The notes below the pieces were generated by a model. That model saw only the letters and a list, made by a program, of their open reading frames with translations, was not told the origin of the DNA and made no database searches. 39,003 bases of DNA from Halicephalobus mephisto (taxonomy: Eukaryota > Nematoda > Chromadorea > Rhabditida > Panagrolaimidae), in assembly GCA_009193035.1 (NCBI GenBank), contig SWDT01000178.1:1-39003 (forward strand). Reading direction: 5' to 3'. How positions within the stretch are numbered: the stretch's first letter is position 1; every line of letters starts with the position of its first letter. Positions 1 through 11,319 of the stretch are shown here, one piece after another. A program made the position numbers and the translations under genes.

Positions 1-2320
1 TTCTGCTACTTGATCATTTTTAATCATAACTTCTTTGCTGTAACTAAAATCGTTATTTGAATTGTCTTTCTCATTGGACAATATACTGTAAGATTCGTTT
101 TCATGTTGACATTCATTATTCGTAGTTACGTCTTCTGAATGAGGAACATCATTTAAATTTTCGCTTTGTATATCTATTTTATATTCTGATTCTTCATTGT
201 CATAATCAGTTTCATTGTTTTGTTGTTTAATTAATTTAATATAAAGTTTAACCTCCCCACTGAGGACTTGAAGAGCGTGGATGGCAGCTCCAGTGGCTGT
301 GATGATCTCTAGTTGTTCATCTATGACTGGTTTTGCTTTAGGGAATTTTTCTTTAATCCATTCTTGAACAAAAGGAATTCTACAAGTTCCTCCAGCTAAG
401 AACATGATATCTACGTCATCGAATGGAGTATCTTGTTTTTTCCAATATCCTCTCTGGTTGCATCGATCCTTCCTTTGAGTTGGAAGCGGAAGTAATTCAA
501 ATGTTTTATAATGATAATTATAATTATTTTCAAAACGTGTTTTTAATTTCCCTTGAAACCACTCCCTTGTGAACTCGACCATTCCCTCAAGACGAGGATG
601 AATATCCGACAAGTCAAACCTGAAATAAGTGGTTTCCTCATTTATCATAATATTTGACTCACTCTGTTTTCTCCGCAAAAGAAAGATCACGTTTAATTTC
701 TTTTGCTGCTTCCAATGTTCTTAGTTTCACATTACTTCTTAAATCCTCTGGAATTGATTTTTCTAGTTCTTCAATAATTATATTGTCAATATCTCTTCCT
801 GAACGGAGGGCATCGTAATCTGAATCTGATTCTATGATACAAGTTGCATACATTTTACTCTTATATTCTGAAATTTCATAAACTCTCCAAATACAAGTAC
901 CTCCTCCAATATCGAAGATGGCAATCTTCTTTCCTGATTTGATCATTTCAGAATACCTTTCATTGGACAAATAATAGAGGAGATCGGCGTGGGTCTCTTC
1001 AATGATGTCTATCACTTCTATACTAGCCAACTTCGCTGCTTCAATGGCACTAGAAAGATACTCATTCGAATATCTCGGAACAGTGATGACTGCCTTTCTT
1101 ACAGAATTCCAATTATTAAATACATCCTGATATTCACTTGCTGCTTCTGCCATCCTTTCCAGAAAGATTGCGTTGATCTTTGATAGGGAGAAATCTTCCA
1201 AACCTTGATAGGTCTGTGATTCTAAATATGGCTGATCCTCTTTGACATTATACTTGAAAGGCCATATTGACTGCTTTGAAATGTTGTTTCGATGACCTCC
1301 ATTACACAGAAGTTTATGGTCGAAAATAACATAATCAGGTTTGGTTCTGAGTCTTCTGACCGCTGCTCTTCCAATAATCGGTTTCTCTTCATCAAATGAG
1401 ACTACAGATTCTGTCCAGAGGTCTCCAGGAGAAGAGTTGTCAAATGGAATGACATGGATTTGTCTGTTTCTAGAGACAGCCAGGACAGACCTAGTTGATC
1501 CGAGGTCGATTCCCATAATGTCCGTTCTTGCTTCATATTTTTCAATTAGTTTTGGAATGTGGATGAAATTACAATCTTCAATGGTGTAAGTTGGGAGGTT
1601 GGTTTTATCAGAATCTTTCATTTTAACTAAGATGGGAGCTTCTGGATCAGAAATTAAATGTCTGGCAAGGAGTAGTAACTCATCATCACTTTCTGCCCAT
1701 TGAATAAAATTGATACTTTTGAAACCGTATTTGTTCAATTCAGAACCATAGAGTTCGTTTACCTCCTCTCGACTATCATAAAAAACAACATGAACTTGGT
1801 TCATTCTGAGACTGAACATCCTTGCAGCGTACTCGAAGTCAATACGTTTATTGAATCCATGTCTTCTTTCATCTAACTTTTTCCATGTCACTCTTCCTCC
1901 GGCAGCTGTTGTGCACTGATATAAAGTAATTATTTTAGAATTTTCCCTCGAATCGTAATAATCGTTAAATTGAATAATCAACTCCCCAACAGAGTATTCA
2001 ACTTTTTCTTCCAAATAATAGTTGAAATCTTGTTTTTCTTTCGTAGCGAGATGGACTAGATTACCATATTTCTTGAAATCTTCTTTTTTGTAATAACCAT
2101 CTTTATTATCTATAGCAATAATCCCAATATAATCTCCATACTTTGTAATTAGCTCAGCAATAATTTCATGGATGGATTTGTCTTTAGACCGAGAATAATG
2201 AGACTCTTTTTTTGTTTCTACATTATAAGTTCCAATTCTAAATTTACTAAGCCATTTAGTAATACCACAAGCAATCGACTTTTTTTCGGAGCGAGCAACT
2301 GTAGACGACGACTGTTCCAT
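1..2320 (-). CDS. Divergent HSP70-family protein, 3' part beyond window
   Basis: Two exons are visible: 2320-663 and 619-1, split by a 43-nt intron (GTGAGT...TTTCAG) that keeps frame. At least 758 residues are seen and the stop lies off the left edge. Residues from about 267 form an HSP70-type ATPase fold. The phosphate-1 loop is GIDLGST; FDHKLL carries the lysine equivalent to HSP70 Lys71; next come AVITVPRYSNE and the phosphate-2 loop FDIGGGT near residue 470. Exon 2 has the adenosine loop as FLAGGTCRIPFVQ, then ATGAAIHAL. Two things are odd. About 265 residues of an N-terminal region that I do not recognise precede the ATPase domain. After it there is an Asn/Glu/Asp-rich stretch where the substrate-binding beta domain should start, so this may not be a conventional chaperone. 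ATP binding is inferred from motifs; the cellular role is unknown. Confidence 0.85.
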
Positions 2321-4488
2321 TGAATATCAATAAAATGACTATTGATAACATCCTAATAATACGATTTTACTCGGTGATGGAACCTCTTCCATTCCTCTTT
2401 CTTCTGATTAGGCTCCGTGTGTGCATCACTATTTTATCTACAACTTAGAGACTAGAATGTGAAACAAAATTTCATTGATTATAATTTCCGATATTCAATC
2501 TGAAAATATCAAATCGTTATAATTGAAGTCCATAAAATGCTCTTAAAAATGAAAAAGAAAAATTAAAAACAAAATCAAATACAGACCAGTAAAATGCTCT
2601 TTGAACTGAATTCTGCAAGGTTAATCTCAAAATTAAATTTTATTCACACCTTTGTGCTCTGAATTTACTTTACTCCACCACAGATGAATAGCATTTCAAA
2701 GATCAAAACCATTATTTACAGAAATCAACTTCATTGTCATTTGAATTGATCTATCAAGAACAACACTATCATCAATAATCAATATTAATATGAATAAGAA
2801 ACAAATTAGATTTCAAAGCCGAGTGTCAAGTTCCTTGATATTTGACTAGATTTGTGGAAGATATAGTAGAATTGATGACATACTCAATTTCAGCCTTGAT
2901 TCATTCGCTGTAGTTGACTACTTTCTCACAGTTCATAACTTTTCCAAAGAAACCAGAGAATATAACGATATCTTCTTGTTTCTTGTCCAATTGAACGAGT
3001 ATCTTACAGAACGGATCTCCTCAACGATAATAGTACTCGTAGAATCTCTAATTCCCGAAGAAAATTCTCTGTTGTGTTTAAAGCATTCCTCAAAAGAAAG
3101 AAGAGTTATTTTCCAGAGGGCATGAACCTGGGCATCAGTTCTTTCTCATATTTGAATGAAGGTTTTAATTCCCCAAATGTCTCAAATACTGAGAATCTTT
3201 TATCCTCTCATATCATCAGTAGACATACTGTTATTTAAATCCCTGGAATTATTCAGCATTCAACTCATGGATATTCTGGGAACTTCCAGAATTGCTATAA
3301 AAATAGAAAAATAAGGCAATTTGATTTCATTACCGAATTATCAGATTTACCACTTCTTTCTTTCGATTCATTTTGCACATGAAATGATATGGACTTCCTC
3401 TAGTAATGGGTAGACACAATTTCTCAACACACTCTTTATCCAACGATATCTGATACATAACAACACTACAGAACTTGATCCCAGAAATGGCGGGAACAAT
3501 TATCGTTTTAGAAAAGATTTTTATCGTAGGAATTTACATTAGATTCCACTTCAGCACGAAAGTTAAGGAATCCCAAGAATCATGCTATTATAAACATTGT
3601 AAATGGAACTTACGAAATCACCTCGATTCATAGGTTCAGAACTTTCTAGAACATTCCAGTATTTCTTAAGAATTTTAGAATCAACATATCAAATCGAGAA
3701 TGGCAGAAGTTGTTAGAAAAGGCTAATAATTTGTGCCAAAACAATTTTATAACGATATTTATTTCTTATATTTATAAAAATATTATTTCAAGACAAAGAT
3801 CTAGAATCTCGAGTTCTGAAATGTTTTATAATTTGTAACTTTTGATGTTTTTATTTATAAATACCCATAGACATGTTTCTATTATAATTATATCCATAAA
3901 GAGTACATGAAAGAGCAAAATGCAACATAGATCAAGCACGTTTTGTACAGAAACGTACTTAAAATTTTTAAACTTATTCAGTTATTTTCTTCATAATCAA
4001 ATAACAAGACTGTCAACAGCATATCATATATTAATGTAATTGCATTGTTTAATGGTATTCTTAGAACCAGACTCCTGAATATTACATTAAATAAACATTA
4101 TCTAATGCGATCTTAGTCATCATATAGAAATATACTATAAATTCTCTTAGAAGTGATCAGAAGATATAACTCACATATCACTTAACTAAATTTGCATAAT
4201 ATTTATGACAAATATATTAATATCTCTCCCAATCTCTTACTACTTAAATTGTGATTACTGCTTCAGCTCGATTGCAAAGAACTTTTGATATAATATTCCA
4301 TATCTCAAAGCCAACTGAATCTTAAAATTTTACACTACTGAATTTCACATTCGAAAATATACAAATTCTATGAATTACTACAAATTTATTTTCATTTTTT
4401 AAGAAAACAACAAACATCATTAAAGTAGGGTCGCCAAATGTTGATAAAAAGGTAGCCGAATCTAGCATTTGTCAAACAAACTATCACG
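2321..4488. other. Intergenic region upstream of the HSP70-like gene
   Basis: Apart from the possible remnant at 2850-3660, this is AT-rich DNA with no gene I can support. A copy-like stretch of the dispersed GCGAATTGCC...GATTTACC repeat lies near 3312-3380. I looked for inverted nGAAn heat-shock elements upstream of 2320. The TTCC-rich stretch near 2385-2405 is only direct repeats, so I do not call a heat-shock element. Confidence 0.5.
2850..3660 (-). pseudogene. Possible decayed coding remnant
   Basis: The minus strand carries several short open stretches in different frames, with codon-like composition but interrupted by stops. One reads about 70 codons from near 3150 down to 2937 and includes TDAQVHALWK. 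An overlapping frame downstream reads DIVIFSGFFGKVMN and then hits stops. Another, from about 3510 to 3335, includes KECVEKLCLPITRGSPYH. The first faintly resembles the TATGAAIHAL region of the neighbouring HSP70-like gene, so a broken tandem copy is possible, but the match is too short to be sure. No intact gene can be assembled. Confidence 0.2.
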
Positions 4489-4833
4489 ATGGTGACACAA
4501 GAAATGGTGTATCCTCCTGATAAGAGAGACAGATTGTGGCACCATCTGGCTAATGGCATGAGAATATTAGATCGAGAAAAATTTACCTTTGAATTTGCTC
4601 AATTTTCCATATTTAAAATATTTTACATCTGTCTAACTTTTTCCTACTGCAAAAACGGAATGCAGATTCTGAATCAGTATTTCAGGAACTACAAAATCAT
4701 ACAGCTTTTTAAAAACGCCACATTGGCTAACATTCATTTCCTTGTAGGAATGCTGAAACTTCTTAGAAAGTCATATCAAGACAATTGCATAAAAATATTC
4801 ATTTGTATTTTTACCGTAGCCGGACTTGTATGA
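4489..4833 (+). CDS. Hypothetical 114-residue open frame, doubtful
   Basis: A single open frame from ATG to TGA. The first 35 codons look coding (includes YPPDKRDRLWHHLANGM) and the middle holds a short hydrophobic stretch, but I recognise no family. A GTATGA donor overlaps the stop and a good acceptor (CTTTCTCCAG) ends at about 4889, so it could also be an exon of a longer gene or 5' material for the secreted-protein gene that starts at 4950. Open frames of similar length arise by chance elsewhere in this window, so this is weak. Confidence 0.2.
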   Translation: MVTQEMVYPPDKRDRLWHHLANGMRILDREKFTFEFAQFSIFKIFYICLTFSYCKNGMQILNQYFRNYKIIQLFKNATLANIHFLVGMLKLLRKSYQDNCIKIFICIFTVAGLV

Positions 4834-4949
4834 AAAATTCATTTCGTTTAGTTTATCAAAAATGTTTTTCAAGTTTTCTTTCTCCAGGATCTCCTAGCAA
4901 CAAAAACTAAAAAGAAGAACAAAATATCATTGTAAAATATGTTTCGAAA

Positions 4950-6457
4950 ATGATTGTGAATAAAGCGGTCGTTTTTCTTCCTTTTTTGCTTTTTATTCCT
5001 CTCCATCAAGTTGTTGGATTTGATCTTAATCTTTTGACGTCAGCTTTGAACAACAAAGTCCTCAGCTCCATCGTCAGCACATATTTGGGAGGCAATACGG
5101 AAATACTCGGAGTAATAAATCGTCTTACAGAGGCCTTATCGAGTAACAACCAATCTGTACTCGTCGATGGAATCAACAAAGCCATGAGTTATTTGAGTTC
5201 TGAGAAAATCGTGACTGGATACGCGAATTCCACAACTCCCGGCATTATTACTCTGGGGATTCTGAATACTGATGCTTTGAATTCTTCGGTTGGCGGGAAA
5301 CTGACTACGTCTTTATTGAAAAATGTTATTTCGAAATTAAATCAAACATCTGTTATCTCAGGCCTCACTGCTGTCTCTGGCGGCTACAACTTGGGAAGTC
5401 TCAACGTGACGTCACTGATGACTAAATTCCAGCAGTTCGAAAACAAAACTATTGCTTCACTCGGTGATTTGACTAACGTCACTCTTCCCCCTATGAATTA
5501 CACCGTTGATGTCAACAAAACTTTAGCCATCAAGAATTCTTCTGGGAGTGTTGTTTTGGAACTGAAAATTCCCGAGCCCTTAGTGCCCGTCCACGTGGAG
5601 AACACTGGGTTAACCTTTGAAGAGAAATTACAAGTAAGAAGTTTCTTAATTTCAAATACAGAATTAAACCCCCACAGAAGGTTCTGGGACTTTTGGAGAT
5701 CTTATGTCTAGAAATTTTCGAAATCTTCCACAATTTTGTGAACATTGCTAAAATTTAGCGAAAAATTCCAAAGCCTTCAAAGTCTCATTGTAATTTCGAG
5801 AACCTTCCAGATTCTAGCAGAAATTGCTGGAACTTCAATTTGAGACAACTTGTAGCAGTTAACATTTATAATTATTTAAAATAATATGTTTATCAAAACT
5901 TTAGTTGTACGAGAAATGGTACGCTGACACCATCACCAAAATGCGACAAATGAACATAACAACTAGTGATCCGGCAGCGGTCCGGGCAGTAATGTTCTGC
6001 TACCCCGGCCCCAACCCCCTTCCGTATTCTTCCCTCTCTTCGACTCCCACAATCATCAGTTGTGAAGAACTCAATAAAACTTTCCACGACATGAAAGAAC
6101 ATTCAGATGACCTTTTAAATGTTATGAATTCCCCACAGGTGATGACTTTCGAAATTTTGCGTTACTAATCTGATAATTATGAACTTTTAGAGTGTTATTT
6201 CTTTCCTTCGAAACTCTTCGGAAGTTAGGAAAACGATCGAAGAAATCAAATCCCAGTTGACTCAGTTGTCAACCATCGTTTCCGGGAGTGACAGCACTCA
6301 TGAAGTCAACAATAGAATCCAGCTGTTTGGAGAACTCTTGAACGCCGTGCCTCAAACTTTGAATCCAGATTCCCTTTCATCGTTCAAAGACTTTGCAGAA
6401 AAGTATTTTCAGTGGTCACAAACAGATTTCTCAACCCTTTTGGCGAACTTGTTTTGA
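4950..6457 (+). CDS. Secreted, N-glycosylation-rich nematode protein
   Basis: Three exons at 4950-5633, 5905-6138 and 6191-6457, all phase 0, give 394 residues. The introns are GTAAGA...TTTAG and GTGATG...TTTTAG. The ATG begins a clear signal peptide (hydrophobic FLPFLLFIPL, likely cut near residue 23), and no further membrane span follows, so the product is probably secreted or lumenal. About a dozen N-x-S/T sequons lie in the first 270 residues. The first exon is Ser/Thr/Asn/Leu-rich without cysteines; exon 2 has two cysteines (FCYPGPN and ISCEEL). Exon 3 is helical-looking. I do not recognise the family; it fits the many nematode-specific secreted proteins. A candidate acceptor ends near 4889 and an AATAAA lies 83 nt past the stop. 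Confidence 0.8.
5634..5904 (+). other. Intron 1 of the secreted-protein gene, with degenerate repeat
   Basis: A 271-nt intron, long for this window. It is filled with a degenerate motif of the type TTCTGGAA.TTTC / CTTCCAGATTCTAG, the same kind of sequence that fills 11320-12010, the long intron of the 26983 gene and 29020-29440. Confidence 0.5.
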
Positions 6458-6540
6458 AACAAAATTTCGAAAAAGATGTGTCTTTTCAAAAATTACGATG
6501 TTATGTAAAATTGAAAAACTATATTACCACAGAAATGAGC

Positions 6541-6546
6541 AATAAA
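6541..6546 (+). terminator. Poly(A) signal AATAAA
   Basis: AATAAA 83 nt downstream of the stop codon at 6457; the position suits cleavage of the secreted-protein transcript. Confidence 0.55.
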
Positions 6547-6617
6547 AGTATTACAAAGTGGTTTTGACATGAAAGTGTGGAATTTTAGGACTAGTCTAAA
6601 ATAATCCAAAAAGACAA

Positions 6618-6856
6618 AGCAAATTGCCAGATTTTTATTTTATCTAATGTCATCTATTCTGTGCAAAAATTCAAAAATCCCAAAACGACTATATTACAAA
6701 GAATAAAAACCAAACTTATTTTAAAAAGAATTTCTCAAATTTTAGAAAGTTGAATAAATTAGGTTAAAGAAAAGAGAGTCGATTTCGGCGAATTACCAGG
6801 AACACCGTTTTTCCATTTTCACAATCCCCTCTTTTTGCGCAAGAATTTAAAAACCC
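6618..6856. repeat. Two copies of a dispersed AT-rich repeat
   Basis: 6618-6690 (GCAAATTGCCAGATTT... then GTGCAAAAATTCAAAAATCC) and 6787-6856 (GGCGAATTACCAG... then TTTTTGCGCAAGAATTTAAAA) share an order of elements: GCGAATTGCCTGATTT, a T-rich middle, then GCGCGAATTCAAAAATTT. Clearer copies sit in the adenylyl cyclase introns. The rest of 6461-7197 holds nothing else I can support. Confidence 0.45.
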
Positions 6857-7197
6857 CAAAAATACAGCGATTTCAGCATAATTATGTTTATTTTGAAAAA
6901 AGTTGTAAAACAAGATGTCTTTTAAAACAATACGAAATTCACAACTCTGTGTAGAGTTGAATAAAAAAGCTTCCGATTCCCTGAGGAATCATTTGGCTCT
7001 TCGTTTGCGGTCGGTTTCATAGGAGAACTAAACAAAGATAAGAATGTGTTCAGGAAGAAAATCCCCAGTTTTCTTTCTTTGATTTCAAAATTGAATTTTT
7101 ATCGACATTTTCTAAACGGTTTCTGCCATTTATTCCATTTTGTAAATTAAACTTGAGTGACGCCAGTTTTTTCATTGAGAATAACATTACGTTTCCG

Positions 7198-7210
7198 TTT
7201 GTTCTTGCAG
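7198..7210 (+). promoter_or_regulatory. Probable splice acceptor before the 74-residue gene
   Basis: TTTGTTCTTGCAG ends 46 nt before the ATG at 7257. No upstream coding exon is evident, so this is a candidate spliced-leader trans-splice site or the end of a 5' UTR intron. Confidence 0.5.
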
Positions 7211-7256
7211 CTATAAATAATCTTCTATATTTTATGTTTTTATTAATTCTGCTCTA

Positions 7257-7523
7257 ATGAGCTCACCGGACATCAAAAATACCAATTCTTTCGATGATTC
7301 AGGTTTGTTAAAAATTACTTAATCGTTATTTGTATTTTTTTCAGAATTAACGGCATCTATGCATCAGTCTCGAGAGGACATCGAACTCGTGCTTCAAGAA
7401 GTTTGTGTACAGCACAGGAACGTTGACTCAATCAAAACAGAAATTGCGAAAGAACGTCGACATAGTGAATGTCTTAGTACAGCTAAAATTGAACCTTCTC
7501 CACAAGTTTTACAAAGGGTGTAA
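7257..7523 (+). CDS. Small hydrophilic 74-residue protein
   Basis: Two exons, 7257-7302 and 7345-7523, with a 42-nt intron (GTTTGT...TTTTTTCAG) that splits a Glu codon and keeps frame. The product begins MSSPDIKNTNSFDDSE and ends near VLQRV. It has no signal peptide or membrane span. The middle (residues 22-55) is charged and likely helical, with REDIELVLQEV and KTEIAKERRH, and could form a short coiled coil. The acceptor upstream, consensus intron and AATAAA overlapping the stop all support a real gene despite its size. I do not recognise a family. It converges on the membrane-protein gene at 8242, with a tandem repeat between them. Confidence 0.65.
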
Positions 7524-7559
7524 ATAAATTATTTTTCGTTGTTAGACAACCTTAGAGAT

Positions 7560-8110
7560 GAACGACTTCTAGGACCGCAGGTAATCTCGGGCATGTGTAT
7601 TCTTCACTTGGGTCTTGTTTGGTTGGTCTTCGTTCTTGTAGAACAGTAGGTAATTCTCTCGCTTCTGACTTAGTTTTACTCGATTATTCTGGATATTTTC
7701 AAATTAACTGGTAATTCTCTTATACTAGCGTTTCCTTGACATAGACCTTGTTGAATTCAATTAAAACTTCCAGAATAATAAGTAATCCTCCCGTACTCAT
7801 GATATTAGGCCTTATTGGACTGGTCTGGGTGTTTTTAGAACAATTGGTAATCCTTTGATCTTTGGTATGTCTTGCTAGACTGGTTCAATTTCTTCCGGAC
7901 AGTTACCAATGTCGTCATACCTATATGCCCTTAGTTTAAGTCCTGTTAAATCAAGTGGAAATCTTGTAAATCATTTACCACTCCTTTCTCATTGACAATT
8001 TATTACCTTAGGTCTTATTAGGCTAGTCTAGGTTTTTCCAGGACATTCGATACATCATGTAATTTAATTTATATCTTGTGAGAATAGTCTATGATCTTCT
8101 AGAATGAATT
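7560..8110. repeat. Degenerate minisatellite, unit about 65-70 bp
   Basis: The core GGTAATYCTC recurs near 7580, 7649, 7710, 7781 and 7846, that is every 61-71 bp. Between cores runs a diverged block of the type GTCTTGTTGGACTGGTCT followed by TTCTAGAACA. Weaker copies continue to about 8110 (GGTCTTATTAGGCTAGTC near 8012). It occupies the whole gap between two convergent genes. Confidence 0.65.
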
Positions 8111-8233
8111 CACGAAGATATAAAAATCGAATTCATCGTTTAAGTCATATTTAATATGTTTTATGTAATTTTTTAAAGAAATGTATTGTTCCTTTTTTCG
8201 AATCTGTAGCATTCTCGCCAATGATGTGGAATT

Positions 8234-8239
8234 TTTATT
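8234..8239 (-). terminator. Poly(A) signal AATAAA (minus strand)
   Basis: Reverse-strand AATAAA just 3 nt past the stop codon of the membrane-protein gene at 8242. Confidence 0.5.
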
Positions 8240-8241
8240 TC

Positions 8242-9279
8242 CTAACTATCTGCCAATTTGATAAAAACATAAAGAAGGACGAAGAAATCCATGCAGCTTT
8301 TGACGACGGTGATCGCCCACAGTTGAAGCAATATCTGCCCTCCGAAACAGATTATCTGAAGATTAACATCTCATACGAAGTGATAGTAAGTAGAACTCAC
8401 CAGTATGACGTTCTCGAAAGACCACGTTTCTGGGCCTTGAGAACTGACTCCCAAAAGGAAAAAAACAAAGGCAAACAAGTTGAAGCCGAGGGCAACAAAG
8501 TCGAATTTCCAGTGTCTTCGAACGAGACCTTTATCAAATTGCATCAATCCGCGAAGTAGAATAAGGACCATGAATATTGTGACAATGTCGAACAAGATTA
8601 ACATGTAAACGAAAAACCTGTGTGTGACGAAAGCGTTAAAATTCGGTTCAAAGACCTCCCAGAACCTCCAACGACCCCCATCGTAGAACTTCATGGCAGC
8701 AGCAAACAAAGTCAGAACCACATAAACGATTTCGAAGACAACCACCGTGGTACATCCTCCTCGGACCAAACAGGATGACATGCAACATAGGGGTTCCAAC
8801 TCCAAGTGACGTTCGCGGATTCTAAAATAATAATAATTCAGATGAAAAATTAAATTTAAACTTAGATCTCAAAACCTTACTTGTTGGCTATTGATGAAGT
8901 TTTATCGTTAATTATTCCCATGAAAATTAAAACTTTTGTTATCTGATTAATAATATATTTGTAAGTCATTCGGATTTTTCCCAAAGTTTGGTTATTTTCA
9001 ATATTATTTGTAATATTCGTTTTCAGCTCTGAAAAATGTTTATTTTTAGTAAAATTTATTTAAAAAATTACCATTAGCTCTGAAAACGGTTTTGTCAAAA
9101 ACTTCTTTGTTCTGCTTCATCCGCTCTTTCATTTTTGTCATCATCGGGGAGATTTTTCTTCCAGATTCGACTGTGGCTTCTGACGTAGCCGGAGGATAAG
9201 ATATAGTTTTAATATTCCCATCTAAACGCCAACTGTAATAAGGATCGGCCAAATCCTCTAACATCCTATTGGAAGCCAT
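8242..9279 (-). CDS. Four-span membrane protein with cytosolic N-terminus
   Basis: Four exons on the minus strand: 9279-9072, 9028-8881, 8821-8401 and 8355-8242. The introns are 43, 59 and 45 nt with consensus ends, and every phase matches, giving 296 residues from the ATG at 9279. The first ~125 residues are hydrophilic. Then a Cys-rich entry (LCCMSSCLVRGG) leads into membrane spans near 142-160, 188-210, 227-247 and the last ~40 residues. The CC...C...GG entry and four spans resemble LAPTM4-like or tetraspan proteins of nematodes, but I cannot name the family firmly. The true start may lie farther upstream: exons at 9716-9690 and 9511-9370 run in the same direction and look coding (separate entry). 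Confidence 0.75.
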
Positions 9280-9369
9280 TTTTCCGAATGAACTATGAAT
9301 TCAAAAGTCGCAGAAAATATAAATTTTCGGTCAAATACACTACATTAACTTTTGAAAATATAACTTTAC

Positions 9370-9716
9370 CTTTGATTTGAGGGGTTTTTTTCTGGACTGG
9401 TACGTTTTGAATCTTTTCTGGATGATATAATCGTTTGTGGTTTTCATAACTCCAAGTCGCCATATCGGCCATGTTGATTCTGGTACTCGATCTGGCCATT
9501 CTTGCAACATTCTGCAAAAAATTAATTTAAAAAATTAAAAATTTCACAAAAAATTGAACAATTTTAAGATTTTTACAATTTTGTAAAAAACTAAACGTAC
9601 TTTGAAACTTTTTTGTACAGGTACAGACATTTTTAACGACAAACTTTTTGGGAAATTTCAAAAAGTTTAGTTTTTTGAAGACAGAGCACCTGTGGAGTAG
9701 GGACTTTGTTCTCCAT
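9370..9716 (-). CDS. Likely 5' exons of the four-span protein gene
   Basis: Exon 9716-9690 encodes MENKVPTPQ and splices (GTGCTC...TTTTTTGCAG) in phase 0 to exon 9511-9370, which reads NVARMARSSTRINMADMATW and ends at G|GTAAAG in phase 1. Joining to the next exon is the problem. The obvious acceptor (TTCATAG, before the ATG at 9279) puts the next exon in the wrong frame. A poor acceptor inside that exon (GATGTTAG, about 9262) would restore it, reading ...QIKEDLADPYY. Otherwise this is a separate short gene that reads through to a stop at 9293. Hydrophilic; no known domain seen. Confidence 0.5.
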
Positions 9717-10283
9717 AGCTTTGAACTCATAATTGTCCTCCGGAAATGGAATATTTGTTTGATTACTTCATAAGAGCCAGGAACTCCCTTAAATTGTATA
9801 TACTTCATGGATAATTATGGTTTAAAAAATCTAGAAACATTAAAGTGAGAAAAAATGCAAAAATTTATTATTTAAATTTCGTAATACGCGGGACTTTTGG
9901 CAATCTGTTCTAATTTGGATTTTTTTCGTATGCTGAAAGTCATCTATTTTTTAGGATTAAAACTAAAAAGTTATTTTTAGCAATTCATTTAAATGAATTT
10001 TTTATTATCATTGTTGTATTAAATCTTGATTAATCTAATCATTTTTAGAATAAACATAAGTGCGAGTCACTTTTCTTCACTGATCTCGCCTCTCGTAATT
10101 TTATATAAAAAATTACTCGTAAACATGCTCATTTCGAAATATTTCCATAACTACATTTAAATGACAACCTTGTGTATTTAAATGAGATCCCTTATGAATA
10201 TGTTTTAAAAAATCCCACACCGACGCATTTCGAAAATGCGACTAATAAAAAGTAATTAAAAACAAATTTTCAATGCAATAGGA
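9717..10283. other. Intergenic, nothing supported
   Basis: AT-rich DNA between two minus-strand genes. I see no gene, tRNA or clear repeat in it. The gap is too wide for an obvious operon. Confidence 0.5.
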
Positions 10284-10289
10284 TTTATT
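10284..10289 (-). terminator. Poly(A) signal AATAAA (minus strand)
   Basis: Reverse-strand AATAAA about 38 nt beyond the stop codon at 10327. Confidence 0.6.
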
Positions 10290-10326
10290 GAACAACTCAA
10301 GTGACAAGATAAAAATCACAATCGGA

Positions 10327-10901
10327 TTACTTTCCAGGTATTCTGATAAGCCAATACATGTTGTCGTTTTTGGGAGACCGTTGGACTTTAGTCGGGGTGA
10401 ATAGGGTTCTCTTGGAGCGATTGTCTGATTTCGTTTCGGAGTTCTGTTCTAATTTCTGTTCTTCCGGCTTATCCAATTCCGTCATGTCATCGTTGTCTAA
10501 CAATATACAATTTCATTGACTAATATTTACGGAGAATAATCCCAAAGGAACCAACCTGTTAAAAATAGCTCCTGATACCCCTGCATTTGCTCTATGGCTT
10601 TGTTCCAAGCATCGGCTTTCTGGAAAGTTTTAATTACAATATCCTCAATATTCCAAACTACAGTGTAACGAACTAAACCTTACCGTAGTCCAAGCAGGTA
10701 TTAATCTCGGATTTCGAAGAATACTGATAATCACTGAAATTTCGTTTTTGAGGATTTTTGAATTTAAATAAACTTACTTGAACATTTATCGTTCATACAC
10801 CCGATCCTGTTTATGTCATTGTAGGACCGTGTTACAAAAACCGGGATACTGTATGAGAGCAGAATTGAACTAACAAGGACTCCAAGCAGGAGAAAATTCA
10901 T
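10327..10901 (-). CDS. Secreted precursor, neuropeptide-like
   Basis: Four exons on the minus strand: 10901-10778, 10733-10684, 10619-10556 and 10496-10327. All introns have good ends and all phases agree, giving 135 residues. The N-terminus is a signal peptide (MNFLLLGVLVSSILLSYS). Two cysteines (35 and 40, CMNDKC) follow it. The middle is acidic and hydrophilic (about residues 78-106), then comes a basic site RSKR ending at residue 109. The last 26 residues start TLFTPTK and end MYWLIRIPGK. A dibasic cut plus terminal Gly-Lys is what a peptide amidated after Pro would need; that is inference from precursor logic. I do not recognise the peptide family. Alternatives are a small secreted protein with a cleaved tail. 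A TTTTACTTTTAG acceptor ends just upstream of the ATG. Confidence 0.75.
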
Positions 10902-11319
10902 AATGTACTTGACCCTGGCTAAAAGTAAAATGACTATTAACTCGACTTAGTTGTCGGCTTAATGAGCGAGTTCGGACACGAAAATAAGTAAAAAGACTGA
11001 CAATACCTCTTTCAGAAACACATGTCTCCAAGGGTTTGATGATCCGCCTACTCTAGAATTCCCCCTTTTCTGATGGACGTCATTTGCCACTTCGGAAGGC
11101 GGATGATTTCTAACTTGTTATGTTCATTCAGAAAAATTAACGAAATTAATTTTCACCCAAAGTTTTATTAACAAAATATTTTTGATTTTTTCCAGAAAAT
11201 TTTCACTCGAATTAATAATAAAAAAATATTTTGATAAAAATTAGCGGTATTCATAACGCAACAATGGTACGATTTGGAAACTAATTTGTGAACAGGAAGT
11301 GACTACAATTTCAATTTGC
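10902..11319. promoter_or_regulatory. Upstream region of the peptide precursor, possible 5' UTR exon
   Basis: On the minus strand, TTTTACTTTTAG ends about 14 nt before the start codon, and a GTATTG donor lies near 11008 after CTGAAAGAG. This would allow a 5' UTR exon in the less AT-rich stretch 11009-11100, which may also contain the promoter. A spliced-leader acceptor is the alternative. Confidence 0.35.
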